A stretch of DNA of 64,000 nucleotides from Pseudorhizobium tarimense (lineage in GTDB: Bacteria; Pseudomonadota; Alphaproteobacteria; Rhizobiales; Rhizobiaceae), in NCBI RefSeq assembly GCF_022968135.1, contig NZ_JALJRA010000004.1:75538-139537 (forward strand), read 5' to 3'. Each line of letters opens with the position of its first letter. The first letter of the stretch is position 1. The notes under the pieces are model-generated. The model did no database searches. It worked only from the letters and a program-made list of their open reading frames with translations, and was not told the DNA's origin. This document shows positions 28,101-36,344 of this stretch, piece after piece. Made by a program: the position numbers and the translations under genes.

Positions 28101-28348
28101 GCCCCTTCGATGATCTGGGTCAGTTCCTGGTCGATCGTCTGCGGCGAGGCACCGTCATAGGTCGTACGCACGGTAATGACCGGCTGGTCTACATCAGGAA
28201 GTTCACGCACCTCCACGCCGAACAGCGCGGCAAGGCCGGCCACCACGAGAAGCGTGTTAAGAACGGCGGCAAGGATCGGGCGCCGGACGAAGAGTGCGGT
28301 AAAGCTCTGGCCGGCGGTCTCGGCCTTCTGAGTTTCGTCATTCGTCAT
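25190..28348 (-). CDS. RND efflux transporter permease
   Basis: A 1052-residue resistance-nodulation-division pump of the AcrB/MexF/MdtB class. There are 12 membrane spans with two large periplasmic loops. The proton-relay aspartate pair is in GLVVDDAIVVLENIVRR of helix 4. The N-terminal FTALFVRRPILAAVLNTLLVVAG and the GRSIVDVFVDGEALPV region in the periplasmic loop are usual. It pumps drugs or other amphiphiles from inner membrane and periplasm with an adaptor and an outer membrane channel. The adaptor is the next gene upstream, overlapping by four bases. No outer membrane channel gene is nearby. Confidence 0.94.
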   Translation of the reverse strand: MTNDETQKAETAGQSFTALFVRRPILAAVLNTLLVVAGLAALFGVEVRELPDVDQPVITVRTTYDGASPQTIDQELTQIIEGAVARVSGLKSISSESQFGSSRVTLEFSDTADLAVAASDVRDALGGITNQLPDDADEPRIVKADADSQAIMRIAVTSSTMSMEDLTLLVDNEVTDRLAAVDGVADVELYGDQEKIFRVDINQAALAGRGLTVEDISTTLSTAALDVPAGSLESNRQNIVVRATADLTTPEDFENVLIKDNIRLRDVATVTLGPDDGSTVLRANGVQGVGLGIIRQAQSNTLSISEGVHAAVGELQQNLPQGTRIAVTSDDAVFIEGALHEVEIALALSASVVLIVIFLFLRDWRATLIPALTMPVALIGTLVAIYLVGFSINILTLLAIVLATGLVVDDAIVVLENIVRRRTEGMGPRAAAVLGTQEVFFAVLATTATLAAVFIPLSFLPGQMGGLFREFGFVLAFAVALSSITALTLCPMLASRMLAKPMEDSNRGALGWLGGKFASLYAGVLRRCLDAPLLVIVVSVIISAAAYGAFGLVRSELTPQEDRSMVMLRLSAPEGVSIDYTRDQLQRIEENLQPLRDSGEIENIFSISGYGSSTNSGFMVLTLAPWDERVRSQNEIAQDVNAAAQKVPALRGFAIQSNSLGIRGAGNGLQMAMVGSDHEKLTEASIQLVYKMEDSGLFDTPRLSNEPTQAQLSVAFDRERASDLGIDITGLSAALQSLLEGRSIVDVFVDGEALPVKLTSNTRPIDDPTDLENIFLKAGDGRIVPMSTIATLREGAVAPELAREQQLAAVSFSGNLKDGVTLGQAVQAVEEMAEPLLPPGSRLMPLAEAATLEENSSGMLMTFGFAIAIIFLVLAAQFESVLSSLIIMSTVPLGLACAVFALVLTGSSLNVYSQIGLVLLVGVMAKNGILIVEFANQLRDRGAGVREAIEQACSIRLRPVMMTMIATVIGGVPLILAQGAGAEARIALGWVIVGGLGLATAVTLLITPVTYLLIARFAKPHVHEERRLHQELATATRAQANEDGERPLLAAE

Positions 28349-29535
28349 TGGCTGGCGACCTCCGCCTTGTCCGGCTGCCCGGCGATTTGGACATTGCCGC
28401 CTTCGCGGACACGCTGCAACCCCTCGATCACCACCGGGTCTCCGGTGGAGAGGTTGGCATCGACGAGAACCACATCAGGGTTGCGCTGGATGATCCTGAC
28501 CCGCGTCTTGAACGACTTGCCGTCCACCACCCGCCAGACATAGGAGCCTTCCGCATCCCACTGCACGGCGAGCGGATCGACCGCGGGATAGGTATCGCCA
28601 GCAAAGCGCATGCCGACATCGAAGGCCATGCCGGCGCGCAGCACGTCGTCCGGATTGTCGATGCGGGCGCGGATGCGAAGCGTGCGGCTGGCGGGATCGA
28701 CGCGGTTGTCGATTGCATGGACGACGCCGGTGAAGACCTGGCCGGGGCGAGCAATCGACGTCGCCTCCACTGGATGATCGACCGAGACTGCGGTGGCGAA
28801 GCGTTCGGGGGCCCAGAAATCAACGAGCAGCGAGGAGCGATCGTCGATGGTGACGATGGCGGTCTGGGTGGTGACGTTGTCGCCGACATTGACCGGCACG
28901 ATGCCCGCCACGCCATCGATCGGGGACAGGATCTCGCGGCGCTTCAGGTTGAGCTCCGCGGCCGCAAGCTCCAGTTTTGCGGTTTCCTCCGCGATCTGCG
29001 CATCGAGCACGTCGAGGCGCGACACGGAGCGGAGATTGCTGAGCGATTCCGAGCGTTCGGTCGCGCTGCGGAGCGCAACCTGTGCCCGGTCGCGGGCAAT
29101 CACCTGCTCGTCGTCGTCGAGCCGCGCCAGCACATCGCCCTTGGCAACTTTCTCGCCGGCCTCGACCAGGATCTCCTCGATCGTGCCGGCGGCCTGCGGC
29201 ATAACAACGACGGATTGGATGGCCACGCCGCTACCGATAGCCGAAAGTCGGTCGTTGACCGTGCCGGTTGCGACATCTTCGGTGACGACCGTCGTTGCCC
29301 GTCCGCCGCCGGGGCCCCTGCCCTGCCCGCCACCTTGTCCGCCACCCTGGCCACGTCCAGCCCCCGCGCCTTCAGACGCTCCATCGGCCACCTGCGGAGA
29401 AAGTGCGGCCAAGATTGGCTGCGGCACGCCCATCTTGGCGAGCGTCTCACCGGCGCCCGGCACCAGTAAGGCCCAGAGACAGAGGGCGACGGCAATGACG
29501 ACGAGGCTGAGCAGCAGCTGCTTCCAAAGGCGCAT
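28345..29535 (-). CDS. RND efflux periplasmic adaptor (membrane fusion protein)
   Basis: A 396-residue adaptor. It has an N-terminal anchor (LLLSLVVIAVALCLWALLVP, residues 7-26), a Gly/Gln/Arg-rich spacer (55-80), a lipoyl half-motif GTIEEILVEAGEKVAKGDVLARLDD (split near 125-150), a short helical hairpin, and a beta-barrel. The hairpin is only about 60 residues, as in MdtA/MexE-like adaptors. It couples the RND permease, encoded just downstream with a four-base overlap, to an outer membrane channel. No divergent regulator gene is present; uvrD lies on the other side. Confidence 0.93.
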   Translation of the reverse strand: MRLWKQLLLSLVVIAVALCLWALLVPGAGETLAKMGVPQPILAALSPQVADGASEGAGAGRGQGGGQGGGQGRGPGGGRATTVVTEDVATGTVNDRLSAIGSGVAIQSVVVMPQAAGTIEEILVEAGEKVAKGDVLARLDDDEQVIARDRAQVALRSATERSESLSNLRSVSRLDVLDAQIAEETAKLELAAAELNLKRREILSPIDGVAGIVPVNVGDNVTTQTAIVTIDDRSSLLVDFWAPERFATAVSVDHPVEATSIARPGQVFTGVVHAIDNRVDPASRTLRIRARIDNPDDVLRAGMAFDVGMRFAGDTYPAVDPLAVQWDAEGSYVWRVVDGKSFKTRVRIIQRNPDVVLVDANLSTGDPVVIEGLQRVREGGNVQIAGQPDKAEVASQ

Positions 29536-29702
29536 GAATGTCTCCGGTGGAGGAAAATAAACAAATGAACCTGCTATATGTCTTGGCCGGACTATACATG
29601 CAATTCGGGGTCTGCATCCTTACGGATTTGTAACCTCCCGGTATTTCACGCAAATGTCAGCATTGCGGCGTCCGCGTGCAGAAGACATTGCGGCTGCATA
29701 GG

Positions 29703-29741
29703 GTGGTCCATCTTCATTGCGCCATGCCCGGATGGGACCAC
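29703..29741. repeat. inverted repeat upstream of uvrD
   Basis: Arms GTGGTCCATC (29703-29712) and GATGGGACCAC (29731-29741) pair with one bulged base around an 18-base loop. It lies between the divergent adaptor gene and uvrD. No T-run follows, so it is not a standard terminator. Role unknown. Confidence 0.5.
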
Positions 29742-29800
29742 AGGAATGAAAGCAGAACATCTTTTCTGGCCTTTCAGGTTAGAATCACTACATTGGCCGC

Positions 29801-32287
29801 ATGAGTAACGTATTCGACGACATTCCGTTCTTCGACGAGGAGCCGGAACAGCGCCGAGCGTCCGAGCCAGCCGCCCCGCCGGCTGCCGGAGGCCTCGGAA
29901 TCGCCGCCCGCGCCATGGCTGCGCGCGACCAGAACCGTGCCGCACCCGATTATCTCTCCGGCCTCAACCCGGAGCAGCGGGAAGCCGTCGAGACCGTCGA
30001 CGGGCCTGTTCTCGTGCTGGCGGGCGCCGGCACCGGCAAGACGCGCGTGCTGACTACCCGCATCGCCCATATCCTCGCAACCGGCCGCGCCTTTCCAAGC
30101 CAGATCCTTGCCGTCACCTTCACCAACAAGGCGGCGCGCGAGATGAAGGAGCGCATCGGCGTGCTCGTCGGCGGCGCCGTGGAAGGCATGCCCTGGCTCG
30201 GCACCTTCCATTCGATCGGGGTGAAGCTCCTGCGTCGCCATGCCGAGCTTGCGGGTCTCCGCTCCGACTTCACCATTCTCGACACCGACGACGTGATCCG
30301 GCTGATCAAGCAGCTGATCCAAGCGGAGGGGCTGGACGACAAGCGCTGGCCGGCCCGCCAGTTCGCCGGCATGATCGACAACTGGAAGAACAAGGGGCTG
30401 ACGCCGAAGGACATTCCCGAGGGCGATGCCCGCGCCTTCGCCAACGGCAAGGGCCGCGAGCTCTACCGCGCCTACCAGGATCGGCTGAAGACGCTGAACG
30501 CCTGCGATTTCGGCGACCTGCTGCTTCATCCGATCGCGATCTTCCGTGACCACCCGGACATCCTCAAGGAGTATCACGCGAAATTCCGATACATCCTGGT
30601 GGACGAGTACCAGGATACCAACACCGCCCAGTACATGTGGCTGCGGCTCTTGGCGCAGCGGCCGAAGGGCGTGCCGCAGAACGTCTGCTGCGTGGGCGAC
30701 GACGACCAGTCGATCTACGGCTGGCGCGGCGCCGAGGTAGACAATATCCTGCGCTTTGAAAAGGACTTCCTGGGCGCCAGGGTGATCAAGCTGGAGCGCA
30801 ACTACCGCTCCACCGAACACATCCTTGGCGCCGCCGGCCACCTGATCGCCCACAACGAGGGGCGGCTCGGCAAGACGCTTTTCACCGACCGCAGCGACCC
30901 GGACGACGAGAAGGTGCAGGTGCATGCCGCCTGGGATTCTGAAGAGGAAGCCCGTGCCGTCGGTGAGGAGATCGAGCGGCTGCAGCGTGGCGACGCGGAC
31001 GGCAAGAAGCATGCACTGAACGACATGGCTATCCTGGTTCGCGCCTCCTTCCAGATGCGCGAGTTCGAAGACCGCTTCGTGACCCTCGGCCTCAACTACC
31101 GTGTCGTCGGCGGCCCGCGTTTCTACGAGCGGCTCGAGATCCGCGATGCCATGGCCTATTTCCGCCTCGTGTGCCAGCCAGCCGACGACCTTGCCTTCGA
31201 GCGCATCGTGAATACGCCCAAGCGCGGCCTCGGCGACACCACGGTACGCACGCTGCACGACTACGCCCGCGCCCGCGACGTGCCGATGCTGGCCGCCGCA
31301 AGCGAGATCATCGAAACGGACGAGCTGAAGCCGAAGGCGCGCAAGGCGCTATTCGACGTGATTCAAAGCTTCAGGAACTGGCAGGAACGACTTGAGAAGA
31401 CTCCGCATATCGAGCTCGCCGAACAGATCCTCGAAGAGTCCGGCTATACCGACATGTGGAAGAACGACAAGTCGGCAGAAGCTCCGGGGCGGCTGGAAAA
31501 CCTGAAGGAACTGATCCGGTCGATGGAAGCCTTCGAGTCGATGCGCGGCTTCCTCGAACACGTTTCGCTCGTCATGGACGCCGAACAGAACGAGGACCTC
31601 GACGCGGTTTCGATCATGACGCTGCATTCCGCCAAGGGGCTGGAGTTCGACACCGTCTTCCTACCCGGCTGGGAGGAAGGCCTCTTTCCGCACCAGCGGG
31701 CGCTGGACGAAGGCGGCCGCTCGGGACTGGAGGAGGAACGCCGCCTCGCCTATGTCGGCATCACCCGCGCAAAGCGCCGCTGCCACATCTGGTTCGTCTC
31801 CAATCGGCGCATCCATGGGCTGTGGCAATCCACCATGCCTTCGCGCTTCCTCGACGAACTGCCGGCCCATCATGTCGATGTCGCGGCTTCGGAGAGCAAC
31901 TACGGCGGCTATGGCGGGCGCGGCGGCTACGGCCAGTCACGCTTCGACAAGGCAGATCCCTTCGCCAACACCTATTCCACCCCCGGCTGGAAGCGGGCCC
32001 AGGCCAACCAGACGAATGCCACCCGCGACAACTGGGGCACCCGCTCCGGCCACGCGGTGGAGCGCATCGGCTACGGCGAGAACGGCCCGCGCGGCCGCAC
32101 CATCGAGGGCGAACTGGTGGCGAAATCCGTCGCCGAAACACCCTCGCAATTTACGCTTGGCGACCGCGTCTTCCACATCAAGTTCGGCAACGGCAACATT
32201 GCCGCGATCGAAGGCAACAAGCTGACCATCGACTTCGACAAGGCCGGGCAGAAGCGGGTGCTGGAGGGGTTTGTGGAGCGGGTGTGA
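29801..32287 (+). CDS. uvrD: UvrD/PcrA-type DNA helicase II
   Basis: An 828-residue SF1A helicase for nucleotide excision and mismatch repair. GAGTGKT is at residues 75-81 (motif I), followed by FTNKAARE (Ia), VDEYQDTN (II), GDDDQSIYGWRGAE (III), a YRST region (IV), TLHSAKGLEFDTVFLPGWEEGLFPH (V, split), and YVGITRAKRR (VI). A 45-residue charged N-terminal extension and a C-terminal LGDRVFHIKFGNGNIAAIEG Tudor-like tail known from PcrA are present. No strong ribosome binding site precedes the ATG at 29801. Confidence 0.95.
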   Translation: MSNVFDDIPFFDEEPEQRRASEPAAPPAAGGLGIAARAMAARDQNRAAPDYLSGLNPEQREAVETVDGPVLVLAGAGTGKTRVLTTRIAHILATGRAFPSQILAVTFTNKAAREMKERIGVLVGGAVEGMPWLGTFHSIGVKLLRRHAELAGLRSDFTILDTDDVIRLIKQLIQAEGLDDKRWPARQFAGMIDNWKNKGLTPKDIPEGDARAFANGKGRELYRAYQDRLKTLNACDFGDLLLHPIAIFRDHPDILKEYHAKFRYILVDEYQDTNTAQYMWLRLLAQRPKGVPQNVCCVGDDDQSIYGWRGAEVDNILRFEKDFLGARVIKLERNYRSTEHILGAAGHLIAHNEGRLGKTLFTDRSDPDDEKVQVHAAWDSEEEARAVGEEIERLQRGDADGKKHALNDMAILVRASFQMREFEDRFVTLGLNYRVVGGPRFYERLEIRDAMAYFRLVCQPADDLAFERIVNTPKRGLGDTTVRTLHDYARARDVPMLAAASEIIETDELKPKARKALFDVIQSFRNWQERLEKTPHIELAEQILEESGYTDMWKNDKSAEAPGRLENLKELIRSMEAFESMRGFLEHVSLVMDAEQNEDLDAVSIMTLHSAKGLEFDTVFLPGWEEGLFPHQRALDEGGRSGLEEERRLAYVGITRAKRRCHIWFVSNRRIHGLWQSTMPSRFLDELPAHHVDVAASESNYGGYGGRGGYGQSRFDKADPFANTYSTPGWKRAQANQTNATRDNWGTRSGHAVERIGYGENGPRGRTIEGELVAKSVAETPSQFTLGDRVFHIKFGNGNIAAIEGNKLTIDFDKAGQKRVLEGFVERV

Positions 32288-32296
32288 AGGGGATTT

Positions 32297-32650
32297 CTAC
32301 CTCGCCAGGAAGCCCACCACCTCCGTTACGCGTCCCTCCGCGTCCAGCCGTGCCACATCCATCCCGCGCGCGACCTCGTCGCCGGCAGGCGAGACGAGGG
32401 TCCAGGAGAAGCGGGTGAAAGGGCCGTGGCCATCGGGGGTGCCGAAGAAGTCGAAGCGGTGGCTGGGGAAGTGGCTGCGGGCGGCTGCGATCATGGCGGA
32501 AATGCCGGAGGGGCCCTCGCCATGCATCAGCGGCTCGGTATAGCGGGCATCCGGGGCCCAGGTCTCGGCAAGCGCCGCGGTGCGGGCAGCGTGGTCCGCC
32601 TCATTCCAGAGGGCGATATAGGCATTGGCGATGGCAAGGTGGTCGGTCAT
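32297..32650 (-). CDS. NTF2-like (SnoaL-type) protein
   Basis: A 117-residue single-domain protein with the SnoaL pattern: IANAYIALWNEADHAAR at the N-terminus, WAPDARYTEPLMHGEGPSG in the middle and DVARLDAEGRVTEVVGFLAR at the end. It probably binds or converts a small molecule; no specific function can be assigned. It is transcribed divergently from the XRE/MmyB regulator, 108 bases away, which may therefore control it. Confidence 0.82.
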   Translation of the reverse strand: MTDHLAIANAYIALWNEADHAARTAALAETWAPDARYTEPLMHGEGPSGISAMIAAARSHFPSHRFDFFGTPDGHGPFTRFSWTLVSPAGDEVARGMDVARLDAEGRVTEVVGFLAR

Positions 32651-32758
32651 GCCGTGTTCCTTTCTTTGATCAGGATCTAAAGGCTGGCCCGGCTGTCGGC
32701 ACCGAACAATTACCCCGGAGGTAATCGCATTCGGTTGCGCCTCTGCTAGGGTCGACGC

Positions 32759-33579
32759 ATGACCAAGGAAGACCCTTTAACCAGCCCACCCTCCCCCGTC
32801 GGCACCGTCTTGCGCGAATGGCGAAGCCGCCGACGCATGAGCCAGCTCGACCTCGCGCTCGACGCCGAGATCTCCGCGCGGCACCTCAGCTTCGTCGAAA
32901 GCGGGCGGTCATCACCGAGCCGCGACCTCTTGCTCAAGCTAGCCCAGCGGCTCTCCATGCCGCTTCGCGCCCAAAACCGCCTGCTGCTTGCCGCGGGCTA
33001 TGCACCTCGCCATCCAGAAGCGTCCTACAAGGCGCCGGAACTCAAGGAGATCCGGCAGACCGTGCAGGCGATCCTCGCCGGACACATGCCGTTCCCGGCC
33101 ATTGCCGTCGATGGCGGTGGACGCTGCTCCAGGCGAACGATGCGGCAACGGCCCTGTTCGAAGGGATCGACGCTGCGATGCTGGCACCCCCGCTCAACGT
33201 GCTGCGGCTGAGCCTCCACCCGCAGGGACTTGCGCCACGGATCGCAAATCTCGGCGGATGGCGCCATCACGTGCTGGAGCGATTGCGGGTGCAGATGGAT
33301 GGGTCAGGAGACCCTGTGCTTGCGGAGTTGCTAGCGGAACTTTCCACCTATCCCGCGCCGCCAGCACCAAAGGAGACAGGCGGCCATTCGCTGCTCGCAG
33401 TGCCGCTTGAGCTCCGGCTGCCGGACAGCGACCAGGTGATGCGTTTCATCTCCACTACGACCCTGTTCAGCACCGCTACCAGCGTCACCCTCTCGGAATT
33501 GGCGCTGGAGTGCTTCTATCCCGCGGATGCAGAGACACGGGCGGCCCTGATGCAACAGCAAGCGAGGGACGTCCGATGA
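32759..33579 (+). pseudogene. XRE-family regulator with MmyB-like domain, frameshifted
   Basis: A helix-turn-helix (RRRMSQLDLALDAEISARHLSF) and the start of the MmyB-like ligand domain are in the first frame. After FPAIAVDGG the frame is lost, and the continuation (TLLQANDAATALFEG, then VLRLSLHPQGLAPRIANL) is in another frame up to 33579. Inserting one base near 33115-33120 joins the two into a 273-residue protein of normal length, so a one-base deletion is inferred. It could be a sequencing error. The downstream frame overlaps the start of the next gene by ATGA. The intact ancestor likely regulated the flanking NTF2-like or monooxygenase gene. Confidence 0.85.
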
Positions 33580-33893
33580 GCGTCACCTATCTGATCGAGT
33601 TCGACGTGAAGCCAGCCGAGCTCGACCGTTTCCTGAGACTCTTGAATGGCGTGCTGGACGCTATGCGCCACGAGGCGATGTTCGTCAGCGCTAATCTTCA
33701 CGCCGCTCCAGAGAACGACAATCGCTTGCTGTTGCACGAGACATGGCGGAGTCATGGCGATGTGTTGCAGGTGCAGCTTGGCCGCTCTTACCGTGAGGAA
33801 TGGCATGCGGCGCTCCCGGATCTGCTGGCGAGCGACCGGAAGATCTCGGTCTGGCAGCCACTGCGCGACGATCACGTGCCAACGCCTGCCTAG
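33576..33893 (+). CDS. ABM-domain (antibiotic biosynthesis monooxygenase-like) protein
   Basis: A 105-residue protein with the ferredoxin-like ABM fold: YLIEFDVKPAELDRFLRLLN at the start, NRLLLHETWRSHGD in the middle. Small ABM proteins include quinol monooxygenases and stress proteins such as YgiN; substrate unknown. The ATG overlaps the end of the frameshifted regulator, so translation coupling may be impaired by that frameshift. It ends four bases past the end of the converging HxlR gene. Confidence 0.85.
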   Translation: MSVTYLIEFDVKPAELDRFLRLLNGVLDAMRHEAMFVSANLHAAPENDNRLLLHETWRSHGDVLQVQLGRSYREEWHAALPDLLASDRKISVWQPLRDDHVPTPA

Positions 33894-34309
33894 CCCTGCC
33901 CTTCCCGCTCGCGAAACGCCGCCCGCGCACTCTCGATCGTCGCGTGGTGCTTTTCGGCCCATATCCACACCCCGCAGAATGCTTCGCCGAGGCTGTGGCC
34001 GAGGTCGGTCAGGGTATAATCCACATGCGGCGGGATGACGGGGTGGACGGTGCGGGAAACGAGGCCGTCGCGTTCCATGTCGCGCAGGGTCTTGGTCAGC
34101 ATCTTCTGGCTGATGCCGCCGACATGGCGGCCGACTTCGGTGAAGCGGAGCGTTCCTTGCTCTTCGAGCGTTTCCAGGATCAGCATGGTCCACTTGTCTG
34201 CCACCTGGCCGATGATGCCGCGCACCAGTTCCTCGATCGCCGGATCGACTTCCTCCGGGATTTCGCGGGTGGAGCGAGAACTTTCTTTCCCAGCGGCGCC
34301 TTGCGACAC
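33890..34309 (-). CDS. HxlR-family winged-helix regulator
   Basis: About 139 residues with the HxlR core WTMLILETLEEQGTLRFTEV, GGISQKMLTKTLRDMERDGLV and YTLTDLGHSL. Members respond to reactive electrophiles or redox state, often repressing a divergent reductase. Here the divergent neighbour is a short-chain dehydrogenase. The open frame extends to 34423; a GTG at 34309 is preceded by GGGAAG at five bases and removes a poorly coded N-terminal stretch. No cysteine is present in the retained core. The start is uncertain. Confidence 0.85.
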   Translation of the reverse strand: MSQGAAGKESSRSTREIPEEVDPAIEELVRGIIGQVADKWTMLILETLEEQGTLRFTEVGRHVGGISQKMLTKTLRDMERDGLVSRTVHPVIPPHVDYTLTDLGHSLGEAFCGVWIWAEKHHATIESARAAFREREGQG

Positions 34310-34413
34310 AGACACTTCCCTTTTGGTGCGTATAGAACTTCCAGGTGCCTTCTTTCTAAGGGAAAGCATGCGCCATATCTTCCCGTTACGCAACCACGAA
34401 CGGAGACAGACGC

Positions 34414-35172
34414 ATGAAGACAACAGGCAACACCATCCTCATCACCGGCGGCAATTCCGGCATCGGGCGGGCGCTGGCGGAAGCCTTCCACGCCCGCGGC
34501 AACAAGGTGATCATCACCGGTCGACGCCAGGAAACGCTGGAAGAGGTCTCCGCCGCCAATCCCGGCATGATCGCCATGACGCTCGACATCGGCGATGCAG
34601 AGGGCATCAAGGCCTTTGCCGAGCGCCTCGTGCGCGAGCACCCGGACCTCAATGCCGTGATCAACAATGCCGGCATCATGAAGCGCGAGGATCTCACGAC
34701 GGCGCCCGACTACCTGCAGACGGCGGAAGAAACGATCGCCACCAACCTGCTTGGGCCGGTCCGCCTGACCGCAGCCCTCCTGCCGCATCTGCTCAAGCAG
34801 CAGGATGCGACCATCCTCACGGTCTCTTCCGGCCTCGCCTTCGTGCCCATGGCGGCGACCCCCACCTATTCCGCGACCAAGGCGGCGATCCATTCCTATT
34901 CCATGGGCCTGCGCCGGCAGCTCAATGACACGAGTGTCGAGGTGATCGAGATCGTGCCGCCTTACGTGCAGACCACCCTGATGAGCGAACGCCAGGCCAA
35001 CGACCCGACCGCCATGCCGCTTGCCGACTTCATCCGCGAGGTGATGGACGTCCTTACCAACCAGCCGGAGGCGCAGGAAGTCGTGGTCGAGCGCTGCAAG
35101 CCGCTGCGCTTCGCCGCCGAGACCGGCAGCATGGGCAAGATGTTCGAGATCGTCAGCGGCCTCGACCATTGA
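34414..35172 (+). CDS. short-chain dehydrogenase/reductase (DltE-like)
   Basis: A 252-residue SDR enzyme. The dinucleotide-binding ITGGNSGIGRALAEAF is at residues 8-23, NNAGIM near 86-91, the catalytic Ser in TVSSGLAFVP and the YxxxK pair in YSATKAA. It uses NAD(P)H to reduce or oxidise a small carbonyl or alcohol. The ATG follows GGAGAC at seven bases. It is divergent from the HxlR gene and probably under its control; the shared intergenic region holds no palindrome obvious to the eye. Confidence 0.9.
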   Translation: MKTTGNTILITGGNSGIGRALAEAFHARGNKVIITGRRQETLEEVSAANPGMIAMTLDIGDAEGIKAFAERLVREHPDLNAVINNAGIMKREDLTTAPDYLQTAEETIATNLLGPVRLTAALLPHLLKQQDATILTVSSGLAFVPMAATPTYSATKAAIHSYSMGLRRQLNDTSVEVIEIVPPYVQTTLMSERQANDPTAMPLADFIREVMDVLTNQPEAQEVVVERCKPLRFAAETGSMGKMFEIVSGLDH

Positions 35173-35270
35173 TGCCGCAGGGCAGGCAAAGAGAGAGTAT
35201 TCAGGCCCCTTGCCCGCTCTCCCTCCGCCGCTAGGTGAGGCCCCTCGATCTTTCTGCCGAGGAGTTTCCC

Positions 35271-36272
35271 ATGAAAGCCATCGTCACCGCGCCGGGCGGC
35301 CTGGACGCCCTGAAGCTTGTCGACCTGCCCGATCCCGGCAAGCCCGGCCCGGGTGAGATCCGCGTCGCGCTGCATGGCAGTTCGATCAACTACCATGACC
35401 ATGGCGTCGCAAGCGGCAGGATGCCGAGCGACGGCCGCGTGCTGTTGGCCGATGGCGCCGGCGTGGTGGAAGAGGTCGGCGACGGGGTAAGCGAGTTCTC
35501 CCCCGGCGACCACGTCGTCTCCTGCTTCTTCCCCGACTGGCAGGACGGGCCGCCGATCTCCGGCGACTTCTCCCGCGTTCCGGGCGACGGCATCGACGGT
35601 TTTGCCTGCGACTACGCCGTGCGCCCGGCCACCGCCTTCACCCATGCGCCGCAGGACTTCTCCCACGTCGAGGCCGCCACCATCACCACGGCGGGACTGA
35701 CGGCCTGGCGGGCACTGGTGGAGCTCGGCAACCTGAAAGCCGGCGACACGGTGCTGGCGCTCGGCACCGGCGGCGTCTCGATCTTCGCCCTGCAGATCGC
35801 TCGTGCAATGGGTGCCCGCGTGGCCATCAGCTCCTCCTCCGACGAGAAGCTGGAGCGAGCCCGCCGGATGGGCGCCGAGTTCACCCTCAACTACACGCGC
35901 GACGAGAACTGGGGCAAGAAAATCATGGACTGGACCGGCGGCCGCGGCGTCGACCATGTGGTCGAGGTCGGCGGCCCGGGCACGCTTTCGCAGTCGATCC
36001 AGGCGGTGGCGCTCGGCGGCCGCATCACGCTGATCGGCGTCCTGACGGGACGCAGCGGTGAAGTGCCGACAGCGACGCTGATGGGCAAGCAAGTGATCCT
36101 GACCGGCATCATCGTCGGCAACCGGCGCCACCAGAAGGGTTTCGTCCGCGCCCTCGATACCGGCCTCTTCAAGCCGGTGATTGACCGCGTCTTTCCGCTA
36201 GAACAGCTGACGGATGCCTTCCGCTACGAAGAAAGCGGCGCGCATTTCGGCAAGATCGGCATCGAATGGTAG
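35271..36272 (+). CDS. MDR-family NAD(P)-dependent alcohol dehydrogenase/quinone reductase-like
   Basis: A 333-residue medium-chain dehydrogenase. The N-terminal catalytic domain (MKAIVTAPGGLDALKLVDLP) lacks the usual zinc ligands; NYHDHGVASGRMP replaces the zinc-Cys motif. The Rossmann fold has LGTGGVSIFALQIARAMG (about 160-177). The family reduces quinones or alpha,beta-unsaturated carbonyls with NADPH. GGAG lies before the ATG; the longer frame from 35235 has no site. It follows the SDR gene and may share its transcript. Confidence 0.9.
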   Translation: MKAIVTAPGGLDALKLVDLPDPGKPGPGEIRVALHGSSINYHDHGVASGRMPSDGRVLLADGAGVVEEVGDGVSEFSPGDHVVSCFFPDWQDGPPISGDFSRVPGDGIDGFACDYAVRPATAFTHAPQDFSHVEAATITTAGLTAWRALVELGNLKAGDTVLALGTGGVSIFALQIARAMGARVAISSSSDEKLERARRMGAEFTLNYTRDENWGKKIMDWTGGRGVDHVVEVGGPGTLSQSIQAVALGGRITLIGVLTGRSGEVPTATLMGKQVILTGIIVGNRRHQKGFVRALDTGLFKPVIDRVFPLEQLTDAFRYEESGAHFGKIGIEW

Positions 36273-36344
36273 AATGCGAAGCCTGCCGCTTGCCCTGCCC
36301 GACCTGCCCCATTACCTCTTGCTGACGGGCAATGGAGGGCCGCC

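Noticed and set aside
29774..31258. A 494-codon frame antisense to uvrD
   Set aside because: The sense strand encodes all UvrD helicase motifs.
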